64,000 nt of DNA, taken from assembly GCA_020073305.1 (NCBI GenBank), contig JAIQFK010000012.1, forward strand, positions 62,001 to 126,000. Direction: 5' to 3'. The position numbers were made by a program, and so were the translations under genes. Source of the stretch: Terriglobia bacterium. Its GTDB lineage: Bacteria; Acidobacteriota; Terriglobia; Bryobacterales; Bryobacteraceae. Below the pieces are notes generated by a model that saw nothing but the letters and a program-made list of their open reading frames with translations, did no database searches and was not told the origin of the DNA. Shown piece by piece: positions 1-9,237 of this stretch (its first letter is position 1; each line of letters begins with the position of its first letter).

Positions 1-236
1 CCGTTGTCGCCGATATAGGTCACATAGAGACGGGCGGCATCCGGCGAGACGATTGCGTCTAATTCCGCGCCCTCATGCCAGAGTGTACGGATCTGACCGC
101 TGTCGCTGTCGATGGCCAAGACACTCTCATTTCCGGGGTGGTTCCAGTTCGTTGTGACGAACAGCCAGTCCTTGGACAGGCACGCGGGCGCGCTTGCTAA
201 CAGTAGCATCGCAGCCAGGATGAGCCCGGATCTCAT
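1..236 (-). CDS. Secreted protein, N-terminal part (propeller-like?), cut by window edge
   Basis: A reading frame opens with ATG at 236 and runs leftward off the window without a stop, so only the first 78 codons are visible. The N-terminus is a clear Sec signal peptide (MRSGLILAAMLLLASAPACL, then SKDW). The mature part reads like the first blade of a YncE/YVTN or WD40-type beta-propeller: it speaks of a value read out from an identifier and then continues with SPDAARLYVTYIGDN, the usual propeller strand pattern. Family assignment is therefore tentative. It is divergent from the secreted protein at 363-836. Confidence 0.6.
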   Translation of the reverse strand, partial: MRSGLILAAMLLLASAPACLSKDWLFVTTNWNHPGNESVLAIDSDSGQIRTLWHEGAELDAIVSPDAARLYVTYIGDN

Positions 237-362
237 GAGACAGCGCCTTTAATAAGTATAGAGTGAACTGGGGACGTTGCCTGACCATCTCTTTTGTGGT
301 CTCTTGTGAACAGCATCTCGGGCGGCAAATTGCGCCGTGGATTTCGGGACGAGGAACCAAAT

Positions 363-836
363 ATGCGAAACGTGGAGAGGCTGCTGATTGCCCTGCTGGC
401 CGCGGGGCTTGGAACCGCCATTGCCGCAGGCCCGGATTTGAGCGGCGAGTGGAAACTGAATGTCACCAAGAGCGACTTTGGAATGGCGCCGCCGATTTCG
501 GGGCGAACCGACAAGATCGTCCACAAGGAGCCGAGCCTGCGGATCACCCGCGCGCAGGAAACCGCCGCCGGTGCGGGCACCAGCGAGTACTCCTGCACCA
601 CGGATGGGAAGGACTGCGACATCAGTATCAGCGGCGCAGCCATCAAGGTCTCGGGCGCCTTCAAATGGGTTGACAACGCGTTGACCTTCGACGGCAAAGG
701 CGTCTATAACGGCGGCGATCTGATCATCCACGAGAAGTGGAGTCTTTCGCCAGATCATGCAACGATCACGATCCAACGGCATCTCTCCGTCTCCGAAGGC
801 GACACCGACCAGACGCTTCTGCTCGAGAAGCAATAA
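363..836 (+). CDS. Small secreted protein of unknown function
   Basis: This 157-residue protein starts at ATG 363; the frame is open further upstream, but only the 363 start places a signal peptide (MRNVERLLIALLAAGLGTAI) at the N-terminus. The mature part begins PDLSGEWKLNVTKSDFG, a beta-rich, lipocalin-like opening that I remember from many secreted acidobacterial proteins of unknown role. Two cysteines (SCTTDGKDC) could form a disulfide in the periplasm. No catalytic motif is visible. It is likely periplasmic, and function cannot be inferred from its neighbours. Confidence 0.7.
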   Translation: MRNVERLLIALLAAGLGTAIAAGPDLSGEWKLNVTKSDFGMAPPISGRTDKIVHKEPSLRITRAQETAAGAGTSEYSCTTDGKDCDISISGAAIKVSGAFKWVDNALTFDGKGVYNGGDLIIHEKWSLSPDHATITIQRHLSVSEGDTDQTLLLEKQ

Positions 837-855
837 GAGTGGCGGCGCTCCGCCG

Positions 856-1839
856 TCAGGAGAGAAGCTCCTTCATGGTGCGCACGTAGCGGCGGCACGT
901 CTCTTTCATGTCTTCGCCGGAGCCATCCTGCTCGAGCGAGAGGAAGCCGGTGAAGCCGATGCCTTTTACGGCGTCTGTGATGGCCTTGAAGTCCATCACG
1001 CCTTTTCCGATGGCGACGTATTCCCGCATGGTGGCGTCGACATCGCGCACGTGAAGATTCATAAGGTGCCGGTTCAATTTGTAGATCGCCGCGGGCGGAT
1101 ACTCCCGCTGATTCATGGCCCAGCCACAATCGAGATTGCAGCCGAATGCCGGGTCGCGAATCGAGTCCCACAATCGCAGGAAACTGTCAGTGACGGGCAT
1201 CATAGTATGCGTATGGTTTTCGATCGAGAAGTTCATCCCGTGGGCCTTCGCGCGCTCCAGGCAGTCTTTCATGGTCTGGGTGAACGAACGCCAGAGTTCG
1301 TCGAAGTCGTAGCCGGGCGCGATGTTGATGTGGAACTTTTCGCCGGGCTTCGGATCGCTCATAAAGTACCGCGGCAGGTATCCGGCTGACGGATCGCTCA
1401 ATTCCCGCGCCCAGGGAGCGACGATGTTGACCATGGGCGCGCCCAGTTTCTTAGCGATGAGGCAGCCGCGCTCGAAGTAATCGATGCTGCGATTTCGCTC
1501 GTCCGCGTTGCGGCTGGTCAGCCCTTCCACCACCGGCTGAAAGAACGGGAACTGGTTCACCACCAGATGATTTCGCTCCACCTGTTTCCGGATGCGATCA
1601 ATGGTGGCGTCGGTCCAATATTCGTCAACGTCCTGACGCGAATTCGCGATGAGTTCGATACTCTCGAATCCCAAGCTCGCGATGATGTCGATGGCCTCTT
1701 CCGGGTGCGCCCCAGGGGCGAGACTGTGGAAATTCCAGCTCACGGACCCAATCCTGGGCCGCGGTTTCCCCTGAGGTGGGCCCGCCGCGAGCTGCGAAGC
1801 ACCCACGCCAAGGGCGGAAATGAACTCTCGTCGCCTCAT
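856..1839 (-). CDS. Tat-exported sugar phosphate isomerase/epimerase (TIM barrel)
   Basis: The 327-residue protein opens with a twin-arginine type leader (MRRREFISALGVGAS) and continues as an AP-endonuclease-2/xylose-isomerase-like TIM barrel. Typical pieces are the strand SVSWNFHSL, the GFESIELIAN turn, the metal-ligand type segments FSIENHTHT and CNLDCGWAM, HVRDVDATM, and the closing GFTGFLSLEQD. Members isomerise or epimerise sugars or inositols with a divalent metal; the substrate cannot be told. It ends 19 nt after the convergent gene at 363-836 and is divergent from gmd. A second member of the family lies at 49649-50479. Confidence 0.85.
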   Translation of the reverse strand: MRRREFISALGVGASQLAAGPPQGKPRPRIGSVSWNFHSLAPGAHPEEAIDIIASLGFESIELIANSRQDVDEYWTDATIDRIRKQVERNHLVVNQFPFFQPVVEGLTSRNADERNRSIDYFERGCLIAKKLGAPMVNIVAPWARELSDPSAGYLPRYFMSDPKPGEKFHINIAPGYDFDELWRSFTQTMKDCLERAKAHGMNFSIENHTHTMMPVTDSFLRLWDSIRDPAFGCNLDCGWAMNQREYPPAAIYKLNRHLMNLHVRDVDATMREYVAIGKGVMDFKAITDAVKGIGFTGFLSLEQDGSGEDMKETCRRYVRTMKELLS

Positions 1840-1953
1840 GTTTGACTTCCTTGTCTGGTATCTTATTACGCTTTCGCGGTCGCCGGAGAGACAGAATCCC
1901 CTCTCGCGCCACTATACTTGCGTTCACCGGGGTCGCTGAATAGTCGAAAAAGT

Positions 1954-2973
1954 ATGAAACGCGCGCTCATTACGGGGGTTACAGGACAAGATGGCTCGTA
2001 TCTGGCGGAATTTCTCCTGGGGAAAGGATACGAAGTCCACGGTTTGAAGCGCCGCTCGAGCAGCTTCAATACCGGCCGGGTGGACGGCGTTTATGCGGAC
2101 CTGCACCAGCGCGACAATCGATTCTTCCTGCACTTCGCCGATCTGAGCGACGCCAGCAGTTTGTGGAAGCTACTGTCCAGCATCCAGCCGGATGAAATCT
2201 ACAATCTGGCGGCGCAGAGCCATGTACGCGTAAGCTTCGATATCCCTGAATACACGGCTGACATTACCGCAACCGGCGCTTTGCGGCTGCTGGAAGCCGT
2301 CCGCCTGACCGGGATCAAGGCGCGTTTCTATCAAGCGTCCTCGAGCGAGATGTTTGGCTCGGTGACCGCTCCCCAGCGCGAGGAGACACCCTTCCATCCC
2401 CGGAGCCCGTACGCCTGCGCCAAGCTATTCGCGCATTCCTGCACCGTGAACTACCGCGAAAGCTACGAAATGTTCGCCTGCTGCGGTATTCTGTTCAACC
2501 ACGAATCACCGCGCCGCGGTGAGACCTTCGTTACGCGTAAGATCGCCCGTGCGGTCGCCGAGATCAAGCTGGGTCTTGAAGAGAACCTCTATTTGGGCAA
2601 TCTGGACGCACGTCGTGACTGGGGCTATGCCAAGGAATACGTGGAAGCCATGTGGATGATGCTGCAACGCGACCGGCCGGATGACTTCGTGATTGGCACG
2701 GGCGAGACCCACTCGGTCCGCGAGTTCGTGGAAGAGGCTTTTTCCCATGCCGGCCTCGACTGGCGCAAGCACGTGCGCTTTGATGCGCGCTATTTCCGGC
2801 CCGCCGAGGTGGACTGGTTATGCGCCGATCCCGCCAAGGCCCGGCGCGTCTTGAACTGGCATCACCGCCTGGGATTCCAGGATCTGGTGCGATTGATGGT
2901 GGATGCGGAGATGGAACAGCTCAAGATGCAAATGGCGGGCAATCCGCGGGTGATCGCTAGAACTGCTTTTTGA
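1954..2973 (+). CDS. gmd: GDP-mannose 4,6-dehydratase
   Basis: The enzyme converts GDP-mannose to GDP-4-keto-6-deoxymannose in the cytoplasm, the first step to GDP-fucose and related deoxysugars. The start at ATG 1954 gives [17 protein letters not shown], the canonical Rossmann GxxGxxG opening of Gmd. Further family landmarks are [31 protein letters not shown], the catalytic [10 protein letters not shown] (YxxxK) and [19 protein letters not shown], which binds the nucleotide. It has 339 residues, the normal length. It is followed after 5 nt by fcl, so the two form a GDP-fucose operon that probably feeds surface polysaccharide synthesis. Confidence 0.95.
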   Translation: MKRALITGVTGQDGSYLAEFLLGKGYEVHGLKRRSSSFNTGRVDGVYADLHQRDNRFFLHFADLSDASSLWKLLSSIQPDEIYNLAAQSHVRVSFDIPEYTADITATGALRLLEAVRLTGIKARFYQASSSEMFGSVTAPQREETPFHPRSPYACAKLFAHSCTVNYRESYEMFACCGILFNHESPRRGETFVTRKIARAVAEIKLGLEENLYLGNLDARRDWGYAKEYVEAMWMMLQRDRPDDFVIGTGETHSVREFVEEAFSHAGLDWRKHVRFDARYFRPAEVDWLCADPAKARRVLNWHHRLGFQDLVRLMVDAEMEQLKMQMAGNPRVIARTAF

Positions 2974-2978
2974 CGGGG

Positions 2979-3944
2979 ATGCTTGACCTTTCGAAAAAGC
3001 GAATCTGTGTGACGGGGGGATCTGGTTTCCTGGGCGCCGCGCTCGTCGCCTGCCTCCGCCGGCTCGGCTGCACCGCGGTGTTCGTCCCCAGGCGTGTCGA
3101 TTACGATCTCACGACGGCTGATGGACTGGAGCGAATGTTCGCCGACTCGCAGCCCGAAGTGCTGTTTCATCTGGCGGCGGTGGTCGGCGGCATTGGCGCA
3201 AATCGCGACAACCCGGGCCGCTTCTTTTATGAGAACGCCATCATGGGAATTCAGTTGATCGAATATGCCCGCCGGTCGGGCGTTGAAAAGACCATCGTGG
3301 CAGGCACGGTCTGCGCCTATCCCAGAGTCACTCCCTTGCCGTTCCGGGAAGAGTCCCTGTGGGACGGCTATCCCGAGAGCACAAACGCGCCCTATGGGAT
3401 TGCCAAGAAAGCGCTCCTTGTGCAGTGCCAGGCTTATCGACGGCAGTACGGGATGAACGCCATTTACCTGCTGCCGGCGAATCTGTATGGGCCAGGTGAT
3501 CACTTCGACAGGAATTCCTCGCACGTGGTTCCAGCCTTGATTCAGAAGTTTTTTGAGGCGAAGCAGAGCAGCGTCGAGACCGTGGTTTGCTGGGGCGACG
3601 GTTCAGCCACCCGCGAGTTTCTCTTCGTCGAAGATGCGGCGCGCGGCTTTGCGCTGGCAGCCCAGCACTATGACGACATCGAGCCGGTAAACCTGGGAAG
3701 CGGCGAGGAAATCTCGATTCGTGATCTGGCCACGATGACCGCGCGGTTGTGGGGGTATGAAGGCGAGATTGTCTGGGATCCCTCGAAGCCCAACGGCCAG
3801 CCCCGCCGGCGGCTCGATACCGCGCGAGCCGAGCAGCACTTTGGCTTTCGGGCAGGCATTTCCCTGCACGAAGGTCTGGTGAGAACGATCGCCTGGTACC
3901 GGCATGAAATGCTTCGCGCAGAAGCCGCCGTCCGGGGCGCCTGA
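2979..3944 (+). CDS. fcl: GDP-L-fucose synthase (GDP-4-keto-6-deoxymannose epimerase/reductase)
   Basis: This NADPH-dependent enzyme finishes GDP-L-fucose synthesis from the Gmd product. Landmarks are the Rossmann motif CVTGGSGFLG, FHLAAVVGGI, the active-site segment GTVCAYP (with Thr where E. coli has the catalytic Ser and with the conserved Cys), YGIAKK (YxxxK), LPANLYGPGDHF and SSHVVPALIQKF. It has 321 residues from ATG 2979; an in-frame TTG at 2970 overlapping the gmd stop is the alternative start. It sits directly behind gmd, and the two clearly work in sequence. Confidence 0.95.
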   Translation: MLDLSKKRICVTGGSGFLGAALVACLRRLGCTAVFVPRRVDYDLTTADGLERMFADSQPEVLFHLAAVVGGIGANRDNPGRFFYENAIMGIQLIEYARRSGVEKTIVAGTVCAYPRVTPLPFREESLWDGYPESTNAPYGIAKKALLVQCQAYRRQYGMNAIYLLPANLYGPGDHFDRNSSHVVPALIQKFFEAKQSSVETVVCWGDGSATREFLFVEDAARGFALAAQHYDDIEPVNLGSGEEISIRDLATMTARLWGYEGEIVWDPSKPNGQPRRRLDTARAEQHFGFRAGISLHEGLVRTIAWYRHEMLRAEAAVRGA

Positions 3945-4022
3945 TTCAGGCGTCGGACACCCCAGCCATTTCACATTCCAGACAATGCGTGGGCGAAGGA
4001 ATGTCTGATCGCGCCGCCTGGA

Positions 4023-4099
4023 TGGTGGGCCCGACAGAACTCGAATCTGTGACCTCTACCGTGTCAAGGTAGCGCTCTAACCAACTGAGCTACGGGCCC
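4023..4099 (-). tRNA. tRNA-Val (anticodon GAC), CCA encoded
   Basis: Read on the minus strand the segment folds as a complete cloverleaf. The acceptor stem GGGCCCG pairs with CGGGCCC, the D arm contains AGCTCAGTTGGTTAGAGC, the anticodon stem CTACC/GGTAG holds the loop TTGACAC with anticodon GAC, and the T loop is TTCGAGT. The discriminator A and the CCA tail are encoded (77 nt with CCA). GAC decodes valine GTC/GTT codons. Confidence 0.96.
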
Positions 4100-4396
4100 G
4101 AATGGAAGGCATGCCCGAATTATAGCATGCGCGTTTTTTAACACTCGCGATTGACCTGTTAGCGATGTAAGGGCGCCGTTTGAATTTTTGCCGTCCTGTC
4201 ATGATTGCGTAACAGGCATTGGCCAAGAAGGCCATCGGCTCTGAAAAAACATTTCTGGATCAAAATGTTTCGCGGTAATATGTCCCATAGCCGAGGGACC
4301 GCGCGCGGGCCAGGGTCTGTGGACACCCCTTCTTGGCGTTTCTGAAGTTGGTTTCTGCCCGTTCCGCTGCGCGTGGCCTCCGGATCCTACACACCG
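4100..4396. other. Intergenic region between tRNA-Val and ppk
   Basis: About 300 bases separate the divergent tRNA-Val and ppk. The part next to the tRNA is AT-richer (a run of T and the words TTATAGCATGC and TTTTTTAACAC) and presumably carries the tRNA promoter. The rest is open in the ppk frame but lacks coding character; I see no gene in it. Confidence 0.5.
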
Positions 4397-6832
4397 ATGA
4401 GCGTTGCACAACTCAAGATTCTTCCCGCGGGCGGAGGTCAGAAACCAGCCAATCCCGGAACGGTCCTTGCCGGGGAGACACGCCCGCCGGAACTCGATCA
4501 TCCGTCGCTCTATCTCAATCCCGAGCTGAGCCTGCTGGAGTTTCAGCGCCGGGTCCTCGAAGAGGCTCGCGATGAGCGCAACCCGCTGCTCGAGCGTGTC
4601 AAATTCCTCGCAATCCTCAGCTCCAATCTCGACGAATTCTTCATGGTTCGCGTGGCCGGACTGCTGCAACAGATCGAGAACGGCGTTCAGGAGGCCAGCA
4701 TCGACGGCCGCAAGCCCGGCGCGCAACTGGCGGCGATTCGCGCCGAAGTCACGCGCCTGGTCGGAGAAGCCTATGTCGCCTACCGGGAAGAGTTGCTGCC
4801 GGCGCTCGCCGCGGCGGGCATGACGATCACGGAATATTCCTCGCTCAACGCCAGCCAGCAGGCGCAGCTCGAAGCTTACTTCCTGGAGAGCATTTATCCA
4901 GTGCTCACGCCGCTGGCCTTCGACCCAGGCCGCCCGTTTCCGCACATCTCCAATCTGAGTCTCAATCTGGCGGTGGTGGTTCGCGATGCGAAGGGCGCTG
5001 AGCATTTCGCTCGCGTAAAAGCGCCGGACAGCCTGGCGCAGCTTGTACCGGTCTCCCCAGGTCCCTGGCCATCCTCGGGCGAGTGTTTCGTCTGGGTGGA
5101 GCAGATCATCCTGGCCAATCTCCACCTTCTATTCCCTGGCCTGGAGATCGTGGAAGCCCATCCATTCCACGTCACGCGCGACGCCGAGGTCGCGATCAAG
5201 GAGCTTGAGTCGGATGACTTGCTGGCCACCATAGAAGAAGCCGTCTGGCAGCGGCGTTTTCGCGATGCGGTCCGCCTGCAGGTCGACGTGAACATGCCCG
5301 AGCCGCTGCTCCAGATCCTCACCAGCAATCTTGAAATTGAACCGTCGGGCATTTATCGCGTCCATGGCCCACTGGATGTCGGCCGCTTGCGCCAGTTGAC
5401 TGGCCTTGATCGACCGGATCTCAAGGACCGTCCCTTTCTACCCCAGGCTCCTCCCGCTCTTTTGCGAAAAGACGGGGACTTCTTCGCGGCGATCCGCCAG
5501 GAAGATATCCTGCTACACCACCCGTTCGATTCCTTTCAGCCTGTCGTCGAATTCCTGCAGCACGCCGCGCGCGATCCCGGGGTGCTGGCCATCAAGATGA
5601 CGCTCTACCGGCTGGGACGAAACTCCCCTGTGGTCGACGCCCTGCTGGAAGCCGTCAAGAACGGAAAACAGGTGGCGGTGGTGGTGGAGTTGAAGGCGCG
5701 CTTCGACGAAGAAAGCAACATCGAGTGGGCGCGCGCACTCGAAAGCGAAGGTGTGCACGTAGTCTACGGTTTACTAGGGCTCAAGGTCCACTCCAAGATC
5801 GCGCTCGTGGTGCGCCGCGAAGGGGATGCGATCCGCCGCTACCTGCACCTTGCCACGGGAAACTACAACCCCACCACGGCCAGGCTCTACACCGATATCG
5901 GTCTGTACACTTGCGACCCGGAAATCAGCGGCGACGCAACCGCGGTGTTCAACTACCTGACTGGCTATTCGAATGAGAACCAATTCCGCAAGCTTCTGGT
6001 GGCGCCCATCAACCTCCGGCAGCGTCTGGCAGAACTCGTCCGCCGCGAGATCGAACATCAGCGCCGTGGTGAGCGCGGCCGCCTGATTTTCAAGATGAAC
6101 GCCCTGGAGGATCCGGACCTGATCCAATTACTGTATGAAGCGTCTCGTGCCGGCGTCGCGGTGGATCTGCTGGTCCGCGGCATCTGCTGCCTGCGGCCGG
6201 GTCTGGCTGGGGTCAGCGACAATATTCGCGTCATCAGCATCGTGGGGCGTTTCCTCGAGCACAGCCGGATTTTCTGGTTCCGCAATGGCGGCGCGGAGGA
6301 AGTCTACCTAGGCAGCGCGGATCTGATGCCGCGCAATCTCAATCGCCGTGTCGAAGTGCTCTTCCCGGTGACCTCTCCGCGCCTGGTGGCTCGCCTGCGC
6401 GGCGAAATCCTGGAAACCTACCTCGCGGATCGCGCGGGCGCCCGTCACATGCAAAGCGATGGAAGCTATACGCGCAAGTCCTGCGAGGATGGGCTCGATA
6501 GCCAGGCTTGGTTCCTGGGGCAGCGCGATTGCCGGCCGAGCGCAGCCGGCGGTGAACCCGAAGCACACGGGATCATCTCCGCGGAATCCCCCGGAACCCT
6601 GCCCAGTCTGCCACGGCCCGCTTGCTTCCTCGTGGAGGGGACGCGCCGCTTGCAAACAGACGATATGGTCACGCCGGGCGCCGCCATGGAAGCCACGGTC
6701 AACGAAGGGAAAACGGTGTTGGCAGATCTGGCCTCACGTGTGGCAACCGATCTTGCCCTTGGCTTTGTAAGCGCAGCCGAGGTTATCCGCAGACGCGCGA
6801 TGTACGAGGCCGAACGGTCCGAACGGATCTAA
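4397..6832 (+). CDS. ppk: Polyphosphate kinase 1
   Basis: This membrane-associated enzyme reversibly transfers the terminal phosphate of ATP to inorganic polyphosphate. The protein (811 residues from ATG 4397) shows the PPK1 order: N-terminal helical domain (LNPELSLLEFQRRVLEEA, LSSNLDEFFMVRVAGL), middle domain (DPGRPFPHISNLSLNL), and two PLD-like catalytic domains. The autophosphorylated histidine lies in LKVHSKIALV, with HLATGNYNPTTARLYTDIGL beside it, and the second histidine lies in RFLEHSRIFWF. An upstream GTG at 4373 would add 8 residues but has no better ribosome site. The C-terminus carries a roughly 100-residue extension beyond the usual core. No ppx is next to it. Confidence 0.95.
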   Translation: MSVAQLKILPAGGGQKPANPGTVLAGETRPPELDHPSLYLNPELSLLEFQRRVLEEARDERNPLLERVKFLAILSSNLDEFFMVRVAGLLQQIENGVQEASIDGRKPGAQLAAIRAEVTRLVGEAYVAYREELLPALAAAGMTITEYSSLNASQQAQLEAYFLESIYPVLTPLAFDPGRPFPHISNLSLNLAVVVRDAKGAEHFARVKAPDSLAQLVPVSPGPWPSSGECFVWVEQIILANLHLLFPGLEIVEAHPFHVTRDAEVAIKELESDDLLATIEEAVWQRRFRDAVRLQVDVNMPEPLLQILTSNLEIEPSGIYRVHGPLDVGRLRQLTGLDRPDLKDRPFLPQAPPALLRKDGDFFAAIRQEDILLHHPFDSFQPVVEFLQHAARDPGVLAIKMTLYRLGRNSPVVDALLEAVKNGKQVAVVVELKARFDEESNIEWARALESEGVHVVYGLLGLKVHSKIALVVRREGDAIRRYLHLATGNYNPTTARLYTDIGLYTCDPEISGDATAVFNYLTGYSNENQFRKLLVAPINLRQRLAELVRREIEHQRRGERGRLIFKMNALEDPDLIQLLYEASRAGVAVDLLVRGICCLRPGLAGVSDNIRVISIVGRFLEHSRIFWFRNGGAEEVYLGSADLMPRNLNRRVEVLFPVTSPRLVARLRGEILETYLADRAGARHMQSDGSYTRKSCEDGLDSQAWFLGQRDCRPSAAGGEPEAHGIISAESPGTLPSLPRPACFLVEGTRRLQTDDMVTPGAAMEATVNEGKTVLADLASRVATDLALGFVSAAEVIRRRAMYEAERSERI

Positions 6833-7074
6833 CAGCCAGGCTGCAGATGATGACGACCGCGACGCGACCCGGCGGATGGCAGTTCGGGCCATCACTGGCG
6901 ACGGGTCTGAGTTTTGCGCTATTATCCTGCCTTCCAGATCTGCACCACGTTAACGAAATTGAAACAGCACATTGCCGCCGAGTGACACGAGTACGATCGT
7001 TGGGGCATTCATCTGCTTGTTTCCCAAACCGAGCAGGGCGAGCAGTCCTGAAGGTAATGGAGAACTGACACCTC

Positions 7075-8391
7075 GTGCCCACTCACCGTCGCCTGCTCCG
7101 TTGGCAGATCCTGACCGTGTCCCTCATGGTCATCGGATACTCGGGGTACTATCTTTGCCGCTCGAATTTTTCGGTCGCGCTGCCCATGATCATCCAGGAT
7201 CTGGGCGCGCGCGGCATCCATCCCGGCGTGGCGCGAATCCGGCTCGGCTTGATGGCTTCGCTGGGAGTTCTGGCTTATGCGATCGGCAAGTTCGTGGCCG
7301 GCGGCCTTTCGGATTTTCTCGGCGGACGGCGCACGTTTCTGAGCGGGATGGCCGGCTCGGTGCTTTTCACGGCGGTGTTCGCGCTGAGCGGCGGTATCCC
7401 TCTTTTCACGCTCGCCTGGATTGGCAACCGGCTGGTGCAGTCGCTCGGCTGGGCCGGCATGGTCAAGATCAGCTCCCGGTGGTTCTCGTATTCTTCTTAC
7501 GGCACGGTCATGGGAATTGTCAGTTTGAGTTATCTCTTCGGTGATGCCGCCTCGCGCCAGTTCCTGGCGATTCTGATCGATCACGGCTTCGGCTGGCGCC
7601 TGCTCTTTGTGACCGCAGCCGGCGTTCTGCTCTTCTGGTCGATCGTGAACGCCCTCTTGCTCAAAGACACTCCAGCAGAAATCGGGGAAACAGAACCGCA
7701 GGCCAACCCTCAAAATCTCTTTGCATCCGGTGATGGTAATTTCGCTCCCACCAGTGTTCGATCGTTGCTCGAGCCGCTGCTGCGCAGCAGGGTCTTCTTG
7801 CTGGTCTGCGTGCTATCGGTCGGCCTCACACTCGTTCGCGAGACCTTCAATCTCTGGACGCCAACGTATTTTGCTCAATCCTTGGGTTTGAGCCATGCGG
7901 ATGCCGCTCAAAAGAGTGCCCTGTTCCCGTTGTTCGGAGGCATTTCCGTTTTGCTGGCCGGGTACTTGAGCGACCGTTTGGGAAAGGGAGCCAGAGCGGC
8001 GATTATTCTGTTTGGACTGCTGCTCGCCGGGCTCACGTTGCTGGTGCTGGGATATGGCGATTTTGGCGGCTCCAGAATCTGGCCTGTGAGCCTGACCGCG
8101 CTCGTGGCGTTCTTGATGCTCGGCCCTTATTCTTACCTGGCCGGAGCCATCGCTCTGGACTTCGGCGGAAAGCGCGGCAGCGCCACCGTCTCCGGCATCA
8201 TCGACGGCAGCGGATATCTGGGCGGCGTGCTCGCGGGAGACAGTATGGCGAGAATCTCGGTTGCGTACGGCTGGCGCGGCGCGTTCGCCGTGCTGGCAGT
8301 AGTTTGCTGGGTCTTGAGCCTCGCGGCTGCGGTTTACTGGCTCAACCAGCGGCGCGCCGAAATTCGCGCGGTTGCGCCCGTGGAGGAGTGA
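7075..8391 (+). CDS. MFS transporter, organophosphate:phosphate antiporter-like
   Basis: This 438-residue protein with about 12 membrane segments belongs to the major facilitator superfamily. The opening GYSGYYLCRSNFSVALP closely matches the signature of the GlpT/UhpC (OPA) subgroup, which exchanges organophosphates for phosphate. GKFVAGGLSDFLGGRR is the loop 2-3 motif and GYLSDRLGKGAR its repeat in the second half. The start is GTG 7075, with GGAG about 14 nt upstream. It is convergent with phnX, 6 nt away, so import of a phosphorylated or phosphonated compound is a fair but unproven guess. Confidence 0.85.
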   Translation: MPTHRRLLRWQILTVSLMVIGYSGYYLCRSNFSVALPMIIQDLGARGIHPGVARIRLGLMASLGVLAYAIGKFVAGGLSDFLGGRRTFLSGMAGSVLFTAVFALSGGIPLFTLAWIGNRLVQSLGWAGMVKISSRWFSYSSYGTVMGIVSLSYLFGDAASRQFLAILIDHGFGWRLLFVTAAGVLLFWSIVNALLLKDTPAEIGETEPQANPQNLFASGDGNFAPTSVRSLLEPLLRSRVFLLVCVLSVGLTLVRETFNLWTPTYFAQSLGLSHADAAQKSALFPLFGGISVLLAGYLSDRLGKGARAAIILFGLLLAGLTLLVLGYGDFGGSRIWPVSLTALVAFLMLGPYSYLAGAIALDFGGKRGSATVSGIIDGSGYLGGVLAGDSMARISVAYGWRGAFAVLAVVCWVLSLAAAVYWLNQRRAEIRAVAPVEE

Positions 8392-8397
8392 GGAACT

Positions 8398-9231
8398 TCA
8401 AGGCGTTTCGCCCTCGCGTAGGCGAGACTCTATCTCATCAAGAACGCCTTCACATTCGGCGACGCTGTCCACAACGTAGTGTGCGCCCGCAGCGGCCAGC
8501 CGGCGCTGTGCTTCGATGATTCGCGACTGCCGTTCGGCATCGCCGATCGCGATCAGTTCCTGCTGCGTCAAGCCCACTTCATTGCCGGTCACGGTCACGG
8601 CAACGGTCCACATGCCGGCGTTGAGGCCCTCTTGAACATCGCTCACGGTATCGCCGATCTTGACGCAGGCTTCCAGCGGTTGAACCTTCAGCCGGATGGC
8701 GTTCTCGTAGCACATCCAGGGCATCGGCCGTCCCGCGCCCACGTCCTCGGGACAGAGATTGGAGTCGGGCCTGTAGCCTTGGGCGGCCGCCTTCGCGACC
8801 AGAATCTCCAGCATGGGCCGCGTGTAGCCCGTGGTGGTTCCCACTTTCATGCCGCGCTCGCGTAGCCGCATCATCGTCTCCGCAACGCCGGGGATGAGGT
8901 CCGAGTACCGGTCCAGGCAGGATAGTTGCCGCGGAATGAAATCCTGGAATAGCGTTTGCACATCCTGTTCCGACGGAACGCGCCCGTGGACCTCGCGCCA
9001 CGCCGCCGAGACTCTCGGAACCGAGCAAATGGCGCGAATCTGGTCGACCTTGAGCAGGCCCATGTACTGGCGGATCTCTGAAGTGCTGACCGGCACTCCG
9101 CGTCCGTAAAACACCTCGTGCAGAACGGCGGTCGGCGCCTGGCATCCGTAGTCCACGGTGGTGCCGGCCCAATCCACGATGGCGGCCTGCAAACGGCCGC
9201 GGTAGGACGGACGCTTCACTCGGTGCTGCAT
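8398..9231 (-). CDS. phnX: Phosphonoacetaldehyde hydrolase (phosphonatase)
   Basis: This HAD-superfamily enzyme cleaves the C-P bond of phosphonoacetaldehyde to acetaldehyde and phosphate. The 277-residue protein has the nucleophile motif VDWAGTTVDYG (Asp20) and the family-specific cap-domain lysine that forms the Schiff base with the substrate (MGLLKVDQIRA, Lys61), followed by TTTGYTRPML and KIGDTVSDVQEGLNAGMWT. The lysine separates it from generic HAD phosphatases. It is last in a minus-strand operon behind the DUF4159 gene (6 nt gap). The usual partner phnW (2-aminoethylphosphonate transaminase) is not in this window. Confidence 0.92.
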   Translation of the reverse strand: MQHRVKRPSYRGRLQAAIVDWAGTTVDYGCQAPTAVLHEVFYGRGVPVSTSEIRQYMGLLKVDQIRAICSVPRVSAAWREVHGRVPSEQDVQTLFQDFIPRQLSCLDRYSDLIPGVAETMMRLRERGMKVGTTTGYTRPMLEILVAKAAAQGYRPDSNLCPEDVGAGRPMPWMCYENAIRLKVQPLEACVKIGDTVSDVQEGLNAGMWTVAVTVTGNEVGLTQQELIAIGDAERQSRIIEAQRRLAAAGAHYVVDSVAECEGVLDEIESRLREGETP

Positions 9232-9237
9232 CAGGGT